Below, piece after piece: positions 1 through 10,400 of a stretch of 21,250 bases of DNA. Source of the DNA: Coptodactyla brooksi (lineage: Eukaryota > Arthropoda > Insecta > Coleoptera > Scarabaeidae); assembly GCA_033557675.1 (NCBI GenBank), contig JAWQRM010000581.1, positions 1-21,250 on the forward strand, in the 5' to 3' direction. How positions within the stretch are numbered: the first letter of the stretch is position 1; each line of letters starts with the position of its first letter. A program made the translations under genes and the position numbers. The notes under the pieces were generated by a model. It ran no database searches. It was not told the DNA's origin and was given only the letters and a program-made list of their open reading frames with translations.

Positions 1-27
1 ATATATATATATATATATATATATATT
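1..27. repeat. AT dinucleotide microsatellite
   Basis: The window opens in a run of alternating A and T, 13 AT units up to about base 26. The left edge is cut by the window, so the true length is unknown. Confidence 0.95.
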
Positions 28-616
28 AATTTGATCGGTTGAATACGCGAAGGATGTACCAGTTAACGCCCTATATACGAACTTTTAGACTGGCATTTCG
101 AAGACATCGGTTTTCCGTTACTAGGGTAACGCTCGTGGTTTATCTGCCGCCTTACCATGAGATACATTCGTAGGAACCCGTCCCGTATCCCCGGCTGGTT
201 GTCACATATATACATATATACGTTCCTTTTCGCGTTCCCCGCCCGAGATAAGATGCCGTTCTCGAGGGGAAGCCGGGACTCTAGGGGGAATTTCTTCTTA
301 TTCAGTTGTCTGGAAAAGTTACATCATAAATATATTTCTAAGAGACGAGGTAAAGTTTAAAACTTGATAGTTCACGGCTATGAAGGATGGTTATACAGCG
401 AAAAGAGAAGGGGTTCGTTTTGTAACATTCCTTCATCCGTGTAGGTTTACGTCCAAAATGTCAACGATGTGTCAAATTTGTCAAAATTTCGAATTTACTA
501 TTAACGAATTTTAGAAATCCGTAACTATGGGCAAAATTTAAGGAAGCAGATGATACGGGTAGGGAGGAATATTAACCAGAAATCTGTGGTTTTCCTCTTT
601 TGAAGACAATATCGCC
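28..616. other. Upstream non-coding region
   Basis: No convincing gene is visible here. A 67-codon open frame at 157-360 is Arg/Phe/Ile-rich and has no recognisable motif or splice context, so I treat it as chance. Around 460-495 the DNA is AT-rich with repeated TGTCAAA words. I see no clear TATA box placed for the small gene at 617. The promoter and 5' UTR of that gene, and perhaps of the giant gene, presumably lie here. Confidence 0.5.
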
Positions 617-853
617 ATGTGGCGTCTAAGTATGGCACGATCTGCCGTTGTTGTGATATGGACTTCTTTGGCCTTTATACAATATTACGCCTACTGGAAT
701 ACGCGTAATACAGATACCGGTCCAACCAAGCGGAACATCAGTGAGGAATCCCTCCATGAGGAACCTCTCCATGAGGAACCCACCCCTGAGATATCCATCC
801 ATGGGGAAATGGAAGAACTAGTCGCGAACATTGATCCAACGGGACTTGCATGA
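617..853 (+). CDS. Small single-pass membrane protein, anchor-motif family member A (78 aa)
   Basis: The ORF starts at an ATG in good context (atcgccATGt) and runs 78 codons to TGA. Residues about 8-27 are hydrophobic and aromatic (SAVVVIWTSLAFIQYYAYW), a likely transmembrane or signal-anchor segment. The rest is hydrophilic and acidic, with a short internal tandem repeat (SLHEEPLHEEP) encoded by a roughly 15-bp DNA repeat. The motif W-x-x-L-A-x-I-Q-Y-Y-x-Y-W recurs in exon 1 of the giant gene at 1150 and in the ORF at 19846, which is the main evidence that this short ORF is real. A strong splice donor (AAG|GTAAGA at 858) sits 4 nt after the stop, so a 3' UTR intron, or a transcript shared with the gene at 1150, is possible. 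I do not recognise the family and cannot assign a function. The topology is uncertain. Confidence 0.65.
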   Translation: MWRLSMARSAVVVIWTSLAFIQYYAYWNTRNTDTGPTKRNISEESLHEEPLHEEPTPEISIHGEMEELVANIDPTGLA

Positions 854-1149
854 GAAGGTAAGAGAGAAGGGACTACAAAGCGAGACAACGAAACGTTGTA
901 TACGTACCAGTACTTACCAATGAGGGCAACCACAGGATTTCTCGTTATTAGAACACCGTTCCCGGTCATCGAAGTTATCGGTGTAACGTTAGTTTCAGTA
1001 TGTCAAAAAACAAACAAAACAACATGTCAGGACCTCAGACGCGCGCGCAAAATTATTCCAGCTTCAGCATGTAAAGATCCATTGCATGAAATGCGGAAAG
1101 TTCCGCTCAAAATTCTCAGTGCTGGATTGGAACCGGTGAAAACTGTGCC
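854..1149. other. Interval between small ORF A and giant gene: candidate intron and 5' UTR
   Basis: This 296-bp interval begins with a good donor, AAG|GTAAGA at 858. It contains acceptor-like sites near 1030-1036 (CAG) and at 1061-1067 (TTATTCCAG then CTTCAG) before the ATG at 1150. It may be an intron plus 5' leader, or the promoter and leader of the giant gene. I see no ORF of interest in it. Confidence 0.4.
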
Positions 1150-1404
1150 ATGGAGCAGGGGGCCAGCAGCCAACTGTCCGTGGAAAAGTGTTTTACCATT
1201 TTCATTTGGGCGACCTTGGCGGTTATCCAGTATTTTAACTTTTGGAACGATGATTCCGGTTCGTACGAAGAGATCGACGAAATTGGACCCGATGGAAAAC
1301 GGGTGACACACAAAAGGTTGAAACCGAGAACGGCCAGGAAAAAAGGGGCAGCATACGCCAGGCCGAAGGGCAGCAAAATGCCTGATGGTGATAAAGGTGA
1401 CGAG
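1150..1404 (+). CDS. Giant gene exon 1: N-terminal membrane anchor
   Basis: The start is an ATG in near-ideal context (tgccATGg). Residues 14-32 (CFTIFIWATLAVIQYFNFW) are hydrophobic and carry the anchor-family motif W-x-x-L-A-x-I-Q-Y-F-x-F-W. An acidic patch follows (DDSGSYEEIDEIG), then a basic stretch (KRLKPRTARKKG). The block ends at GAG|GTTCGT (1405), a weak donor in phase 0. A second phase-0 donor, TTT|GTAATT at 1441, would add 12 residues; I cannot choose between them with confidence. I see no clear signal-peptidase site, so a retained signal anchor seems more likely than a cleaved signal. Confidence 0.65.
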
Positions 1405-4400
1405 GTTCGTATCAAGATTGCTCAGCTACTTACGTCTTTTGTAATTCATATCAACTTCAGGACGAAGACGTCTCGTAACTGAAAGACGTACATGTTTTAT
1501 AATCCAAAATCACCTTGCAGCATCTTGACGGCGAGGATCAAGATCAGGACAGCTCTGGATATGGCAGCGAGGACGGAAGGCCTCGCCGGAAGCCGTCCAG
1601 ACGTCGCGCAGATAAAGATATTGGTCCGAAAGCCAAGGACGAGGAGTATTCTCGAAGTCACGTTAAAGATAAGAAAATTCAGAAGAGGAAGGAGTCAGAA
1701 GAAAAATTCTCATCTCGCGATGACGTCAGACGTCCCAGTGTGTTAGGAAGACCATGGGCTGTTCCACGCGATCTAGACAAACCGGTAAGCGTAAGGAGCT
1801 CGAAAAATCAAACACCTGAAATAGGAAAATGGAGAGCGGACTCCGAAAAGACTAAAGGTTATGTCGATACAGCGAAAGACACAGACAAAAAAGCTCCAAA
1901 AACCTCACTATCCTTTGATATTGGAACGCAAGCGCCAACGGCATCTAGGGATAGGGGCACTGAAGAAGAAAAGGATGAAGTAGTTCAAGGAAGTTTAAGT
2001 ACTGCTTATTTTTTATACGTTTTATTTCTTGTAGAAGCTTATAGATGCAACTGGAAAATCACAATTAAACGCTCCAATTGACGCAAAGGTAAGTATTCTG
2101 ACGAACAGGTTAATTTTCACACTCTCATCTCATAATATTTCCATAGAAATCTTCGAAATTACTATTACCTAGGCCTATTGTTCTCGAGACACCTAAAGCT
2201 GCCAAGCCTGTAGCAACGCAGGCTCCACCTCCTACTGTAGCAAAGCCTTCCGTAGCTGAAAAGGAGTCCCTTATTAAGAGGGATGTAGTCCAGAAACCTG
2301 TAAAGGCTAAGTCTGCTGACGAGTTTAGAAAACCACAGGAAGTTACATCGAGAGCACCAGAACCTCCTCCGGTTAAGAAGGAAGTAGCTCAAAAACCCAA
2401 AGAAGCTGAACCTGATGATGAATTTGGTGTAGCGTTCGCACCACCTGCCGCTGGCGCGCGAAAACCTCTTGTGGACAAGGTATGTCTCCACAAGTTAGAA
2501 TAGATTAATGTCAATATTATGTGATTTACTGTCACCCACCTACTCAAGCTATTTAATTAATTAACTGCATTATTCAAACAGGTCTGTTGGGCTGCTTGAA
2601 CAGCCTATTGGACCACTCATCCTAGTTCAACAACACAATGTCTACTGAGCATTCTAAATGCTCAGTAACTGCTTAAAATTTTGTACTGCATAAATTGCAA
2701 GCACTATTGCATTTAGTCGTATTGAAGGAGGACACAATTATGACATTAATCTATTATCGTTCTGCATGAAACCATTAATGTTATTAAGTCCACCAAATTT
2801 TGTATATTTCTATAGAAACCTTCAACTGCATCCCCCGTCCCTGAGGTAGCTAAAACTATTAAACCTGTAGCGCAAAAACCTAAAGAAGTTAAATCTGATG
2901 AAGAATTTGGTGTCGCTTTTGCACCTGCCGCTGGTGCGGCGCGAAAACCTCCTGTGGAGAAGGTATATCTCCAAAGGTCAGGGTAGATTAGTGTCAATAT
3001 TGTCAAGGAAGGTTTGAACAGTTGCACCGACGTAGTGGACAACAACTGGTTCTTACTATTGGACCGCTTGAGCAATTATGATATTAACCCATACTTGTGA
3101 TATCAATCTATTCTGGTCCTGCATATATCCATTAACCTTATTAATTCCATCAAATTTTGCATGTCGTTATAGAAACCTTCGGAACCGATGCAAGCCGTTG
3201 CTCCACCTGTAGCTGCGTCCCCGGTTCCCGAGACACCTAAAGTAGTTAAGCCTGCTCCAGCTGAAAGAGAACCATTGGTTCAGAAGGGTGAAGCCCAAAA
3301 ACCTAGAGAAGTTAAATCTGCTGATGAATTTGGTGTCGGTTTTGCACCTGCCGCTGATGCGCGAAAACCTCTTGTGGAGAAGGTATATCTCCAAATTTCA
3401 GAATAGATTAGTGTCAATATTGTCAAGCAAGGTTTGACCAGTTGCACTGAGGTAGTGGACAACAACTGGTTCTTACTATTGGGCCGCTTGAGCAGTTATG
3501 ATATTAATTCATAGTTATGATATTAATCCACAATTATGATATTAATCTATTGTAGTCCTGCATATAACCATTAACTTTACGAATTCTATCAAATTTGGAT
3601 GTCGTTATAGAAACCCTCGGAGCCGACACCAGCTGTTGCTCCACCTGTAGCTGCGCCCCCGGTTCCCAAGACACCTAAAGTAGTTAAACCTGCTGTATCT
3701 GAAAGAGAGTCAATGCTTAAGAAAGGTGAAGCCCAAAAACCTAGAGAAGTTAAATCTGCTGATGAATTTGGTGTCGGTTTTGCACCTGCCGCTGGGGCGC
3801 GAAAACCTCCTGTGGAGATGGTATATCTACAAATTTTAGAATAGATTAGTATCAATATTGTCAAGCAAGGTTTGACCAGTTGCACTGACGTAGTGGACAA
3901 CAACTGGTTCTTACTATTGGGCCGCTTGAGCAATGATGATATAAATCCACAATTATGATATCAATCTATTGTGGTCCTGTATATAACCATTAACTTTACG
4001 AATTCTATCAAATTTGGATGTTATAGAAACCCTCGGAGCCGACACCAGCTGTTGCTCCACCTGTAGCTGCTCCCCCGGTTCCCAAGACACCTAAAGTAGT
4101 TAAACCTGCTGTATCTGAAAGAGAGTCAATGGTTAAGAAAGGCGAAGCCGAAAAACCTAGAGAAGTTAAATCTGCTGATGAATTTGGTGTCGCTTTTGCA
4201 CCTGCCGCTGGGGCACGAAAACCTCCTGTGGAGAAGGTATATCTCCAAATTTCAGAACAGATTAGTGTCAATATTGCCAAGGAAGGTTTGTTCAGTTGCA
4301 CTGACGCAGTGGACAACAACTGGTTCTTACTATTGGGCCGCTTGAGCAATTATGATATTAATCCACAATTATGATATTAATCTATTGTGGTCCTGCATAT

Positions 4401-7400
4401 AACCATTAACTTTATGACATCTATCAAATTTGGATGTCGTTATAGAAACCCTCGGAGCCGACACCAGCTGTTGCTCCACCTGTAGCTGCGCGCCCGGCCC
4501 CCGAGACACCTAAAGCAGTTAAACCTGCTCCAGCTGAAAGAGAGCCAATGGTTAAGAAAGTTGAAGCCCAAAAACCTAGAGAAGTTAAATCTGCTGATGA
4601 ATTTGGTGTCGCTTTTGCACCTGCCGCTGGGGCACGAAAACCTCCTGTGGAGAAGGTATATCTCCGAATTTCAGTATAGATTAGTGTCAATATTGTCAAG
4701 GAAGATTTGTTCAGTTGCACTGACGCAGTGGACAACAACTGGTTCTTACTATTGGGCCGTTTGAGCAATTATGATATTAATCCACAATTATGATATTGTG
4801 GTCCTGCATATAACCATTAACTTTATGAATTCTATCAAATTTGGATATCGTTATAGAAACCCTCGGAGCCGACACCAGCCGTTGCTCCACCTGTAGCTGC
4901 GCCTCCGGTTCGCGAGACACCTAAAGCGGTTAAACCTGCTCCAGCAGAAAAAGAGCCAATGGTTAAGAAAGATGAAGCCCAAAAACCGAGAGAAGTTAAA
5001 TCTGCTGATGAATTTGGTGTCGCTTTTGCACCTGCCGCTGGTGCGCGAAAACCTCCTGTGGAGAAGGTATAACTCCAAATTTCAGAACAGATTAGTGTCA
5101 GTATTGTCAAGGAAGGTCTTTTCAGTTGCACTGACGCAGTGGACAACAACTGGTTCTTACTATTGGGCCGTTTGAGCAATTATGATATTAATCCACAATT
5201 ATGATATTAATCTATTGTGGTCCTGCATATAACCATTAACTTTATGAATTGTATCAAATTTGGATATCGTTATAGAAACCCTCGGAGCCGACACCAGCTG
5301 TTGCTCCACCTGTAGCTGCGCCCCCGGTTCGCGAGACACCTAAAGCGGTTAAACCTGTTCCAGCTGAAAAAGAGCCAATGGTTAAGAAAGGTGAAGCCCA
5401 AAAACCTAGAGAAGTTAAATCTGCTGATGAATTTGGTGTCGCTTTTGCACCTGCCGCTGGTGCACGAAAACCTCCTGTGGAGAAGGTATATCTCCAAATT
5501 TCAGAATACATTAGTGTCAATATTGTCAAGGAAGATTTGTTCAGTTGCACTGACGTAGTGGACAACAACTGGTTCTTACTATTGGGCCGCTTGAGCAATT
5601 ATGATATTGATCCACAATTATGATATTATTAATCTATTGTGGTCCTGCATATAACTATTAACTTTACGAACATTAAATTTTGGATGTCGTTATAGAAACC
5701 TTCGGAACCAACACGAGTTCCACCTGTAGCTCCGTCCCCGGTTTCCGAGACACCTAAAGTAGTTAAACCTGCTGCAGTTGAAAGAGAGCCAGTAGTTAAG
5801 AAAGGAGAAGCCCAAAAGCCTAAAGAAGTTAAATCTGCTGATGAATTTGGTGTCGGTTTTGCACCTGCCGCTAGTGCGCGAAAATCTCCTGTAGAGAAGG
5901 TATATCTCATTTGGTCATAATAGATTAGCGTCAATAGTACGTCATTTACTTTGCAATATTGATTGCACTATCTTGTAAATACGAAGGTTTCATCAGTTGT
6001 ACTGACATTGTGGAGAACAACAAATTTCAATAGGATGTTAAGCTGCTCCGCCTGCTAAGCAACTTAAACAGCTTATTGAATTGCTAAATTTGATACACCA
6101 CTCCTGTGCGCGCACAGGTAGGATAATGGGATGTGAAGCAATTGTTGCCAAATAACCAAACCAGGAAATTAATTGCTCGACGCATGTTTCACTGACCGTA
6201 TCAGCATCATCGGAAACGACCGGAAACAAAAGATTTCCTTTTGTCCCTGATCACTCAACGAAACGAGCAGCTAATTTCTTGGTTTGGTTAAATGGTAAAA
6301 ATTGTTTTTGCAGCAAAAAAAATTTGCTACAAAACCAAAGGTTGCACATTGAAATGGAATTTTGTATTACATAGATTGCTCACAGTGTTGCATTCAATCG
6401 CATTCAAAAAGTACACAACTATGCCTTAAATCTATTGTGCTCCTGTACATAGCCATTAACATTATTAAGTCCATCAAATTTTGGATGTCCCTACAGAAAC
6501 CTTCGGAACCTAAAGCGCCACCACCTGCTGCAGCAGCACCTATCGTGACTGAAAAACAGCCAGTGATTAAAAAGGATAGTGCTCAAAAACCTAAAGAAAT
6601 CAAATCTGCTGATGAATTTGGTGTAGCATTTGCACCCGCCGCTGGTGCGCGAAAATCTCCTGTGGAAAAGGTACATATATCTATAGGTTTCGATGATGAT
6701 GTACCGTGACTGTTTTGTAAATACATACGTTTCAGCAATTGTACTGGCATGGTGAAGAACAACCGGTTCTTGCTCATCATCCACTCTCTTCAATACCATC
6801 TGTTCAAGCAGTTCAATAGGGTGTTAAAACTACTCAGTCTACTGGGCTGCTTGAACATTCTATTGAACTGTTACGTCCGGTCCACCACTTTTATGCGCGC
6901 GCGACTAGGAAACACAACAACACAAACAACACAACAACACAAACAGTATTGCATTTGATCGTAATGAAACAGTACATAATTATCACTTAACTTATTACAC
7001 AATCACGACATTAATCTATCCTGGTCCTACGTATATCCATTAACGTTATTAAGTTCACCAAATTTTGGATGATTTTACAGAAACCTTCGGAACCGACAGC
7101 TAAAATTCCTAAACCTGCAACGGCGCAGTTGCCATCACGTGCCACACCAGCACCCATCGTAGCTGAAGCGCAGAAACCTAAAGAAATTAAATCTGCAGAT
7201 GGATTTGGTGTAGCATTTGCACCTGCCGCTAGTGCGCGAAAATCTCCTGTGGAGAAGGTATATCTACATTGGTCAGAATAGATTAGTTTCAGTATTAGTC
7301 GCTTACTGTATGTTGTATTAGTTGTAATATTCCCGTAATTACATACCGAGATTGTTTTTAAATACGAATGTCTTATCAGTTGTACTGACGTAGTGGAGAA

Positions 7401-10400
7401 CAACCGGTCCTTGTTCATAATCCATTCTATCCTATCCCATCTGTTCAAGCGTTTCAAAAGGCTGCTAAGCTGCTTAAACAACCTGTTGGGCTGCTTTAAC
7501 AGCCTATTGAATTAATAGGCCCGGTCCGCTACTCCTGTGCGCGTGACGGTAAGAGAATGGGCTGAGCCAGACCCGGTTATTCTCCACGTATGCTAGCCCA
7601 AGGCTAGCCCAAGAACAAAATGTTCATTGGATGTTTTTCAAACTTTAAACCTTTAAGTGCAACTTTCTAAATAGTGACAGTAATTTACTGTATCCGGCAT
7701 ATAGCCTTTGACTTTATTGTGTCCACCAAATTTTGAATATTTCTATAGAAACCTTCGGAACCGACACCAGCTATTGCCCCACCCTCAGCTGCATCCCCGG
7801 TCTCGGCGAAACCTACAGTTGCTAAACCTGCCGCAGCAAGACCTATCGTAGCTGAAAGAGAGTCAATACTTAAGAGGGAAGGAGCCCAAAAACCTAAAGA
7901 AATTAAATCTGCCGATGGATTTGGTGTAGCATTTGCACCCGCTGCTACTGCACGAAAACCTCCTGTGGAGAAGGTATGTCTCCACAGGTCAGAATAGTTG
8001 TCGTGATAATGTAGTGTGACTGTTTCGTAAATACGATTGTTTCATTAGTTGTATTGGCATGGTGGAAAACAATCGGCTCATCATCCATTCTCTTCAATTC
8101 CATTTGATCAAGCGGTTGTCAAACAGTCTGTTGAGCAGTAGTCTGCTAAACTCCTCAAAAGGTCTGTTGGGCCGCTTGAACATTATTTTGTTGGGTCCGA
8201 GCACTCAGATGCGATAATGGGATAAGCCAGAACTAATTGTCCTCCATGTCTCATAGTCCAACAACACACAATGTTTGTTGGGCATTTTTCATACCTTAAA
8301 TCTTTAATTGCAATTTTGTTCTACATTAATTGCCGACAGTATTGCATTTAATCGTATTCAAACAGTACACAATTATGACGTTAACGCGTTGTTGTCCTGT
8401 ATATAACCATTAACTCTATTAAGTGGACCAAACTGTAACCTTTCTATAGAAACCTTCGGAACCGACACCACCTGCTGCTCCGCCTTTGGCTGCTAAACCT
8501 ACAGCGACTAAGGTACCACCGCCTGCCGCCGCAGCACCTATCGTAGCTCAAAAACAGCCAGTAGTTAAAAAGGATAGTGCCCAGAAACCTAGAGAAATTA
8601 GGTCTGCTGATGAATTTGGTGTAGCATTTGCACCTGCTGCTACTGCACGAAAACCTCCTGTGGAGAAGGTATGTCTCCACAGGTCAGAATAGTTGTCGTG
8701 ATAATGTGATTGTTTTGTAAATATGATTGTTTCATTAGTTGTACTGACATGGTGGAAAACAATCGGCTCATCATCCATTCTCTTCAACTCCATTTGATCA
8801 AGAGGTTTTCAAACAGTCTCTTGAGCAGTAGTCTGCTAAACTCCTCAAAAGGTCTGTTGAGCCGCTTGAACATTATTTTGTTGGGCCCCAGCACACAGGT
8901 GCGACAATGGGATAAGCCAGAACTAATTGTCCTCCATGTCTCATAGACCAACAACACACAATGTTTGTTGGGCATTTTTCATACCTTAAATCTTTAATTG
9001 CAATTTTGTATTACATTAATTGCAAACAGTATTGCATTTAATCGTATTTAAACAGTACACAATTATGACGTTAACGCGTTGTGGTCCTGTATATAACCAT
9101 TAACTCTATTAAGTGAACCAAACTTTAACCTTTCTATAGAAACCTTCGGAACCGAAGCAAGCTATTGCCCCAACTTTAGCTGCGACTCCGGCCTCTGAGA
9201 CCTCTAAAGTTACTAAGCCTGCAGCGACGCAGGTTCCACCGCCTGCCGCAGCAGCACCTATCGTATCTGAAAAACAACCAGTGGTTAAAAAGGATAGTGC
9301 CCAAAAACCTAGAGAAGTTAAATCTGCTGATGAATTTGGTGTAGCATTTGCACCTGCTGCTAGTGCGCGAAAATCTCCTGTGGAGAAGGTATCTCTCAAC
9401 GGGTCAGAATGGATTTGTGTCGATATTGTTATTTACTGTCTGTTATATTGATTACGCTCCCGTGATGATGTATCGTGATGGTTTTGTAAATACGATCGTT
9501 TTACCAGTTGTACTGGCATAGTGAAGAACAACCGGTTCTTATTCATCATCAATCCCATCTGTTCAAGCAGTTTAGTAGGATGCTAAGCTGCTGAAACAGT
9601 CTGTTAGATCACTTGAACTTCGTATTAAATTGTCAGGTCGGGTACCCCTTTCGTGAGCGCGCAGGTACCATAATGGGATGAGCCAGAACCAGTTATCCTT
9701 CACGTTTCCTAGTCCAACAACACACAATGTTTGCTGGGCATTTTTCAAACTTTAAACCCTTATTTGCAATTTTGTACTACATAAATTGCAAGCAGTATTG
9801 CATTTAATCGTATACAAACAGTAGGCAATTACGACATTAGTCTGTCATATCGTGGACCTGCATATAACCATTAACTTTATTAAGTCCACCAAACTTTGTA
9901 TATTTCTATAGAAACCCTCGGAACCGACACGACCTGTTACCCCACCTTCTGAAAGAGTCCAAAAACCTAAGGACATTAAACCTGCCGATGAATTTGGTGT
10001 AGCATTTGCACCTGCTGCTAGTGCGCGAAAATCTCCTGTGGAGAAGGTATATCTCCACGAGTCAAAATAGATTTGTGTCGATATTGTTATTTACTGTCTG
10101 TTATATTGATTACGCTCCCGTGATGATGTATCGTGATGGTTTTGTAAATACGATCGTTTTACCAATTGTACTGGCATGGTGAAGAACAACCGGTTCTTGT
10201 TCATCATCTGTTATCTTCAATCCCATCTGTTTAAGCAGTTTAGTAGGATGCTAAGCTGCTGAAACAGTCAGCTAGATCACTTAAACTTCGTATTAAATTG
10301 TCAGGTCGGGTACCCCTTTCGTGAGCGCGCAGGTACGATAATGGGATGAGCCAGAACCAGTTATCCTTCACGCCTCCTAGTTCAACAACACACAATGTTT

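Larger units (their letters stand above)
2963..5695. repeat. Short-period intron family (introns after R2-R8, 201-228 nt)
   Basis: Seven introns share one sequence from donor to acceptor: GTATAT(C)TCCAAA, then a conserved block with GTGGACAACAACTGGTTC, ATTGGGCCGCTTGAGCA, a duplicated AATTATGATATTAAT word, TCCTGCATATAACCATTAAC, and the acceptor GTCGTTATAG or TTATAG. The tract before the acceptor (AAATTTGGATGTCGTTATAG) is poor in long pyrimidine runs. Local indels are small. Confidence 0.85.

Noticed and set aside
157..360. A 67-codon open frame upstream of ORF A
   Set aside because: It has no motif, no family support and an atypical composition; this length is expected by chance.
896..1306. 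A 136-codon open frame overlapping exon 1 in another frame
   Set aside because: It begins in non-coding sequence and overlaps the better supported exon 1, whose anchor motif is shared by two other genes.
4129..4374. Open frames running from array exons into introns (R5 and R8 read-through)
   Set aside because: The donor GTATAT is conserved, and sister units have an early TAG at the same place. The read-through exists only because single bases changed, so it is not a normal coding path.
3589..5598. A family of 114-codon minus-strand open frames repeated through the array (also 2746-3075, 7011-7481, 9109-9399)
   Set aside because: They are antisense to the duplicated exons and follow their codon pattern. 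Their repetition comes from the tandem duplication, the + strand has clear splice borders and motif conservation, and the minus frames run through introns.
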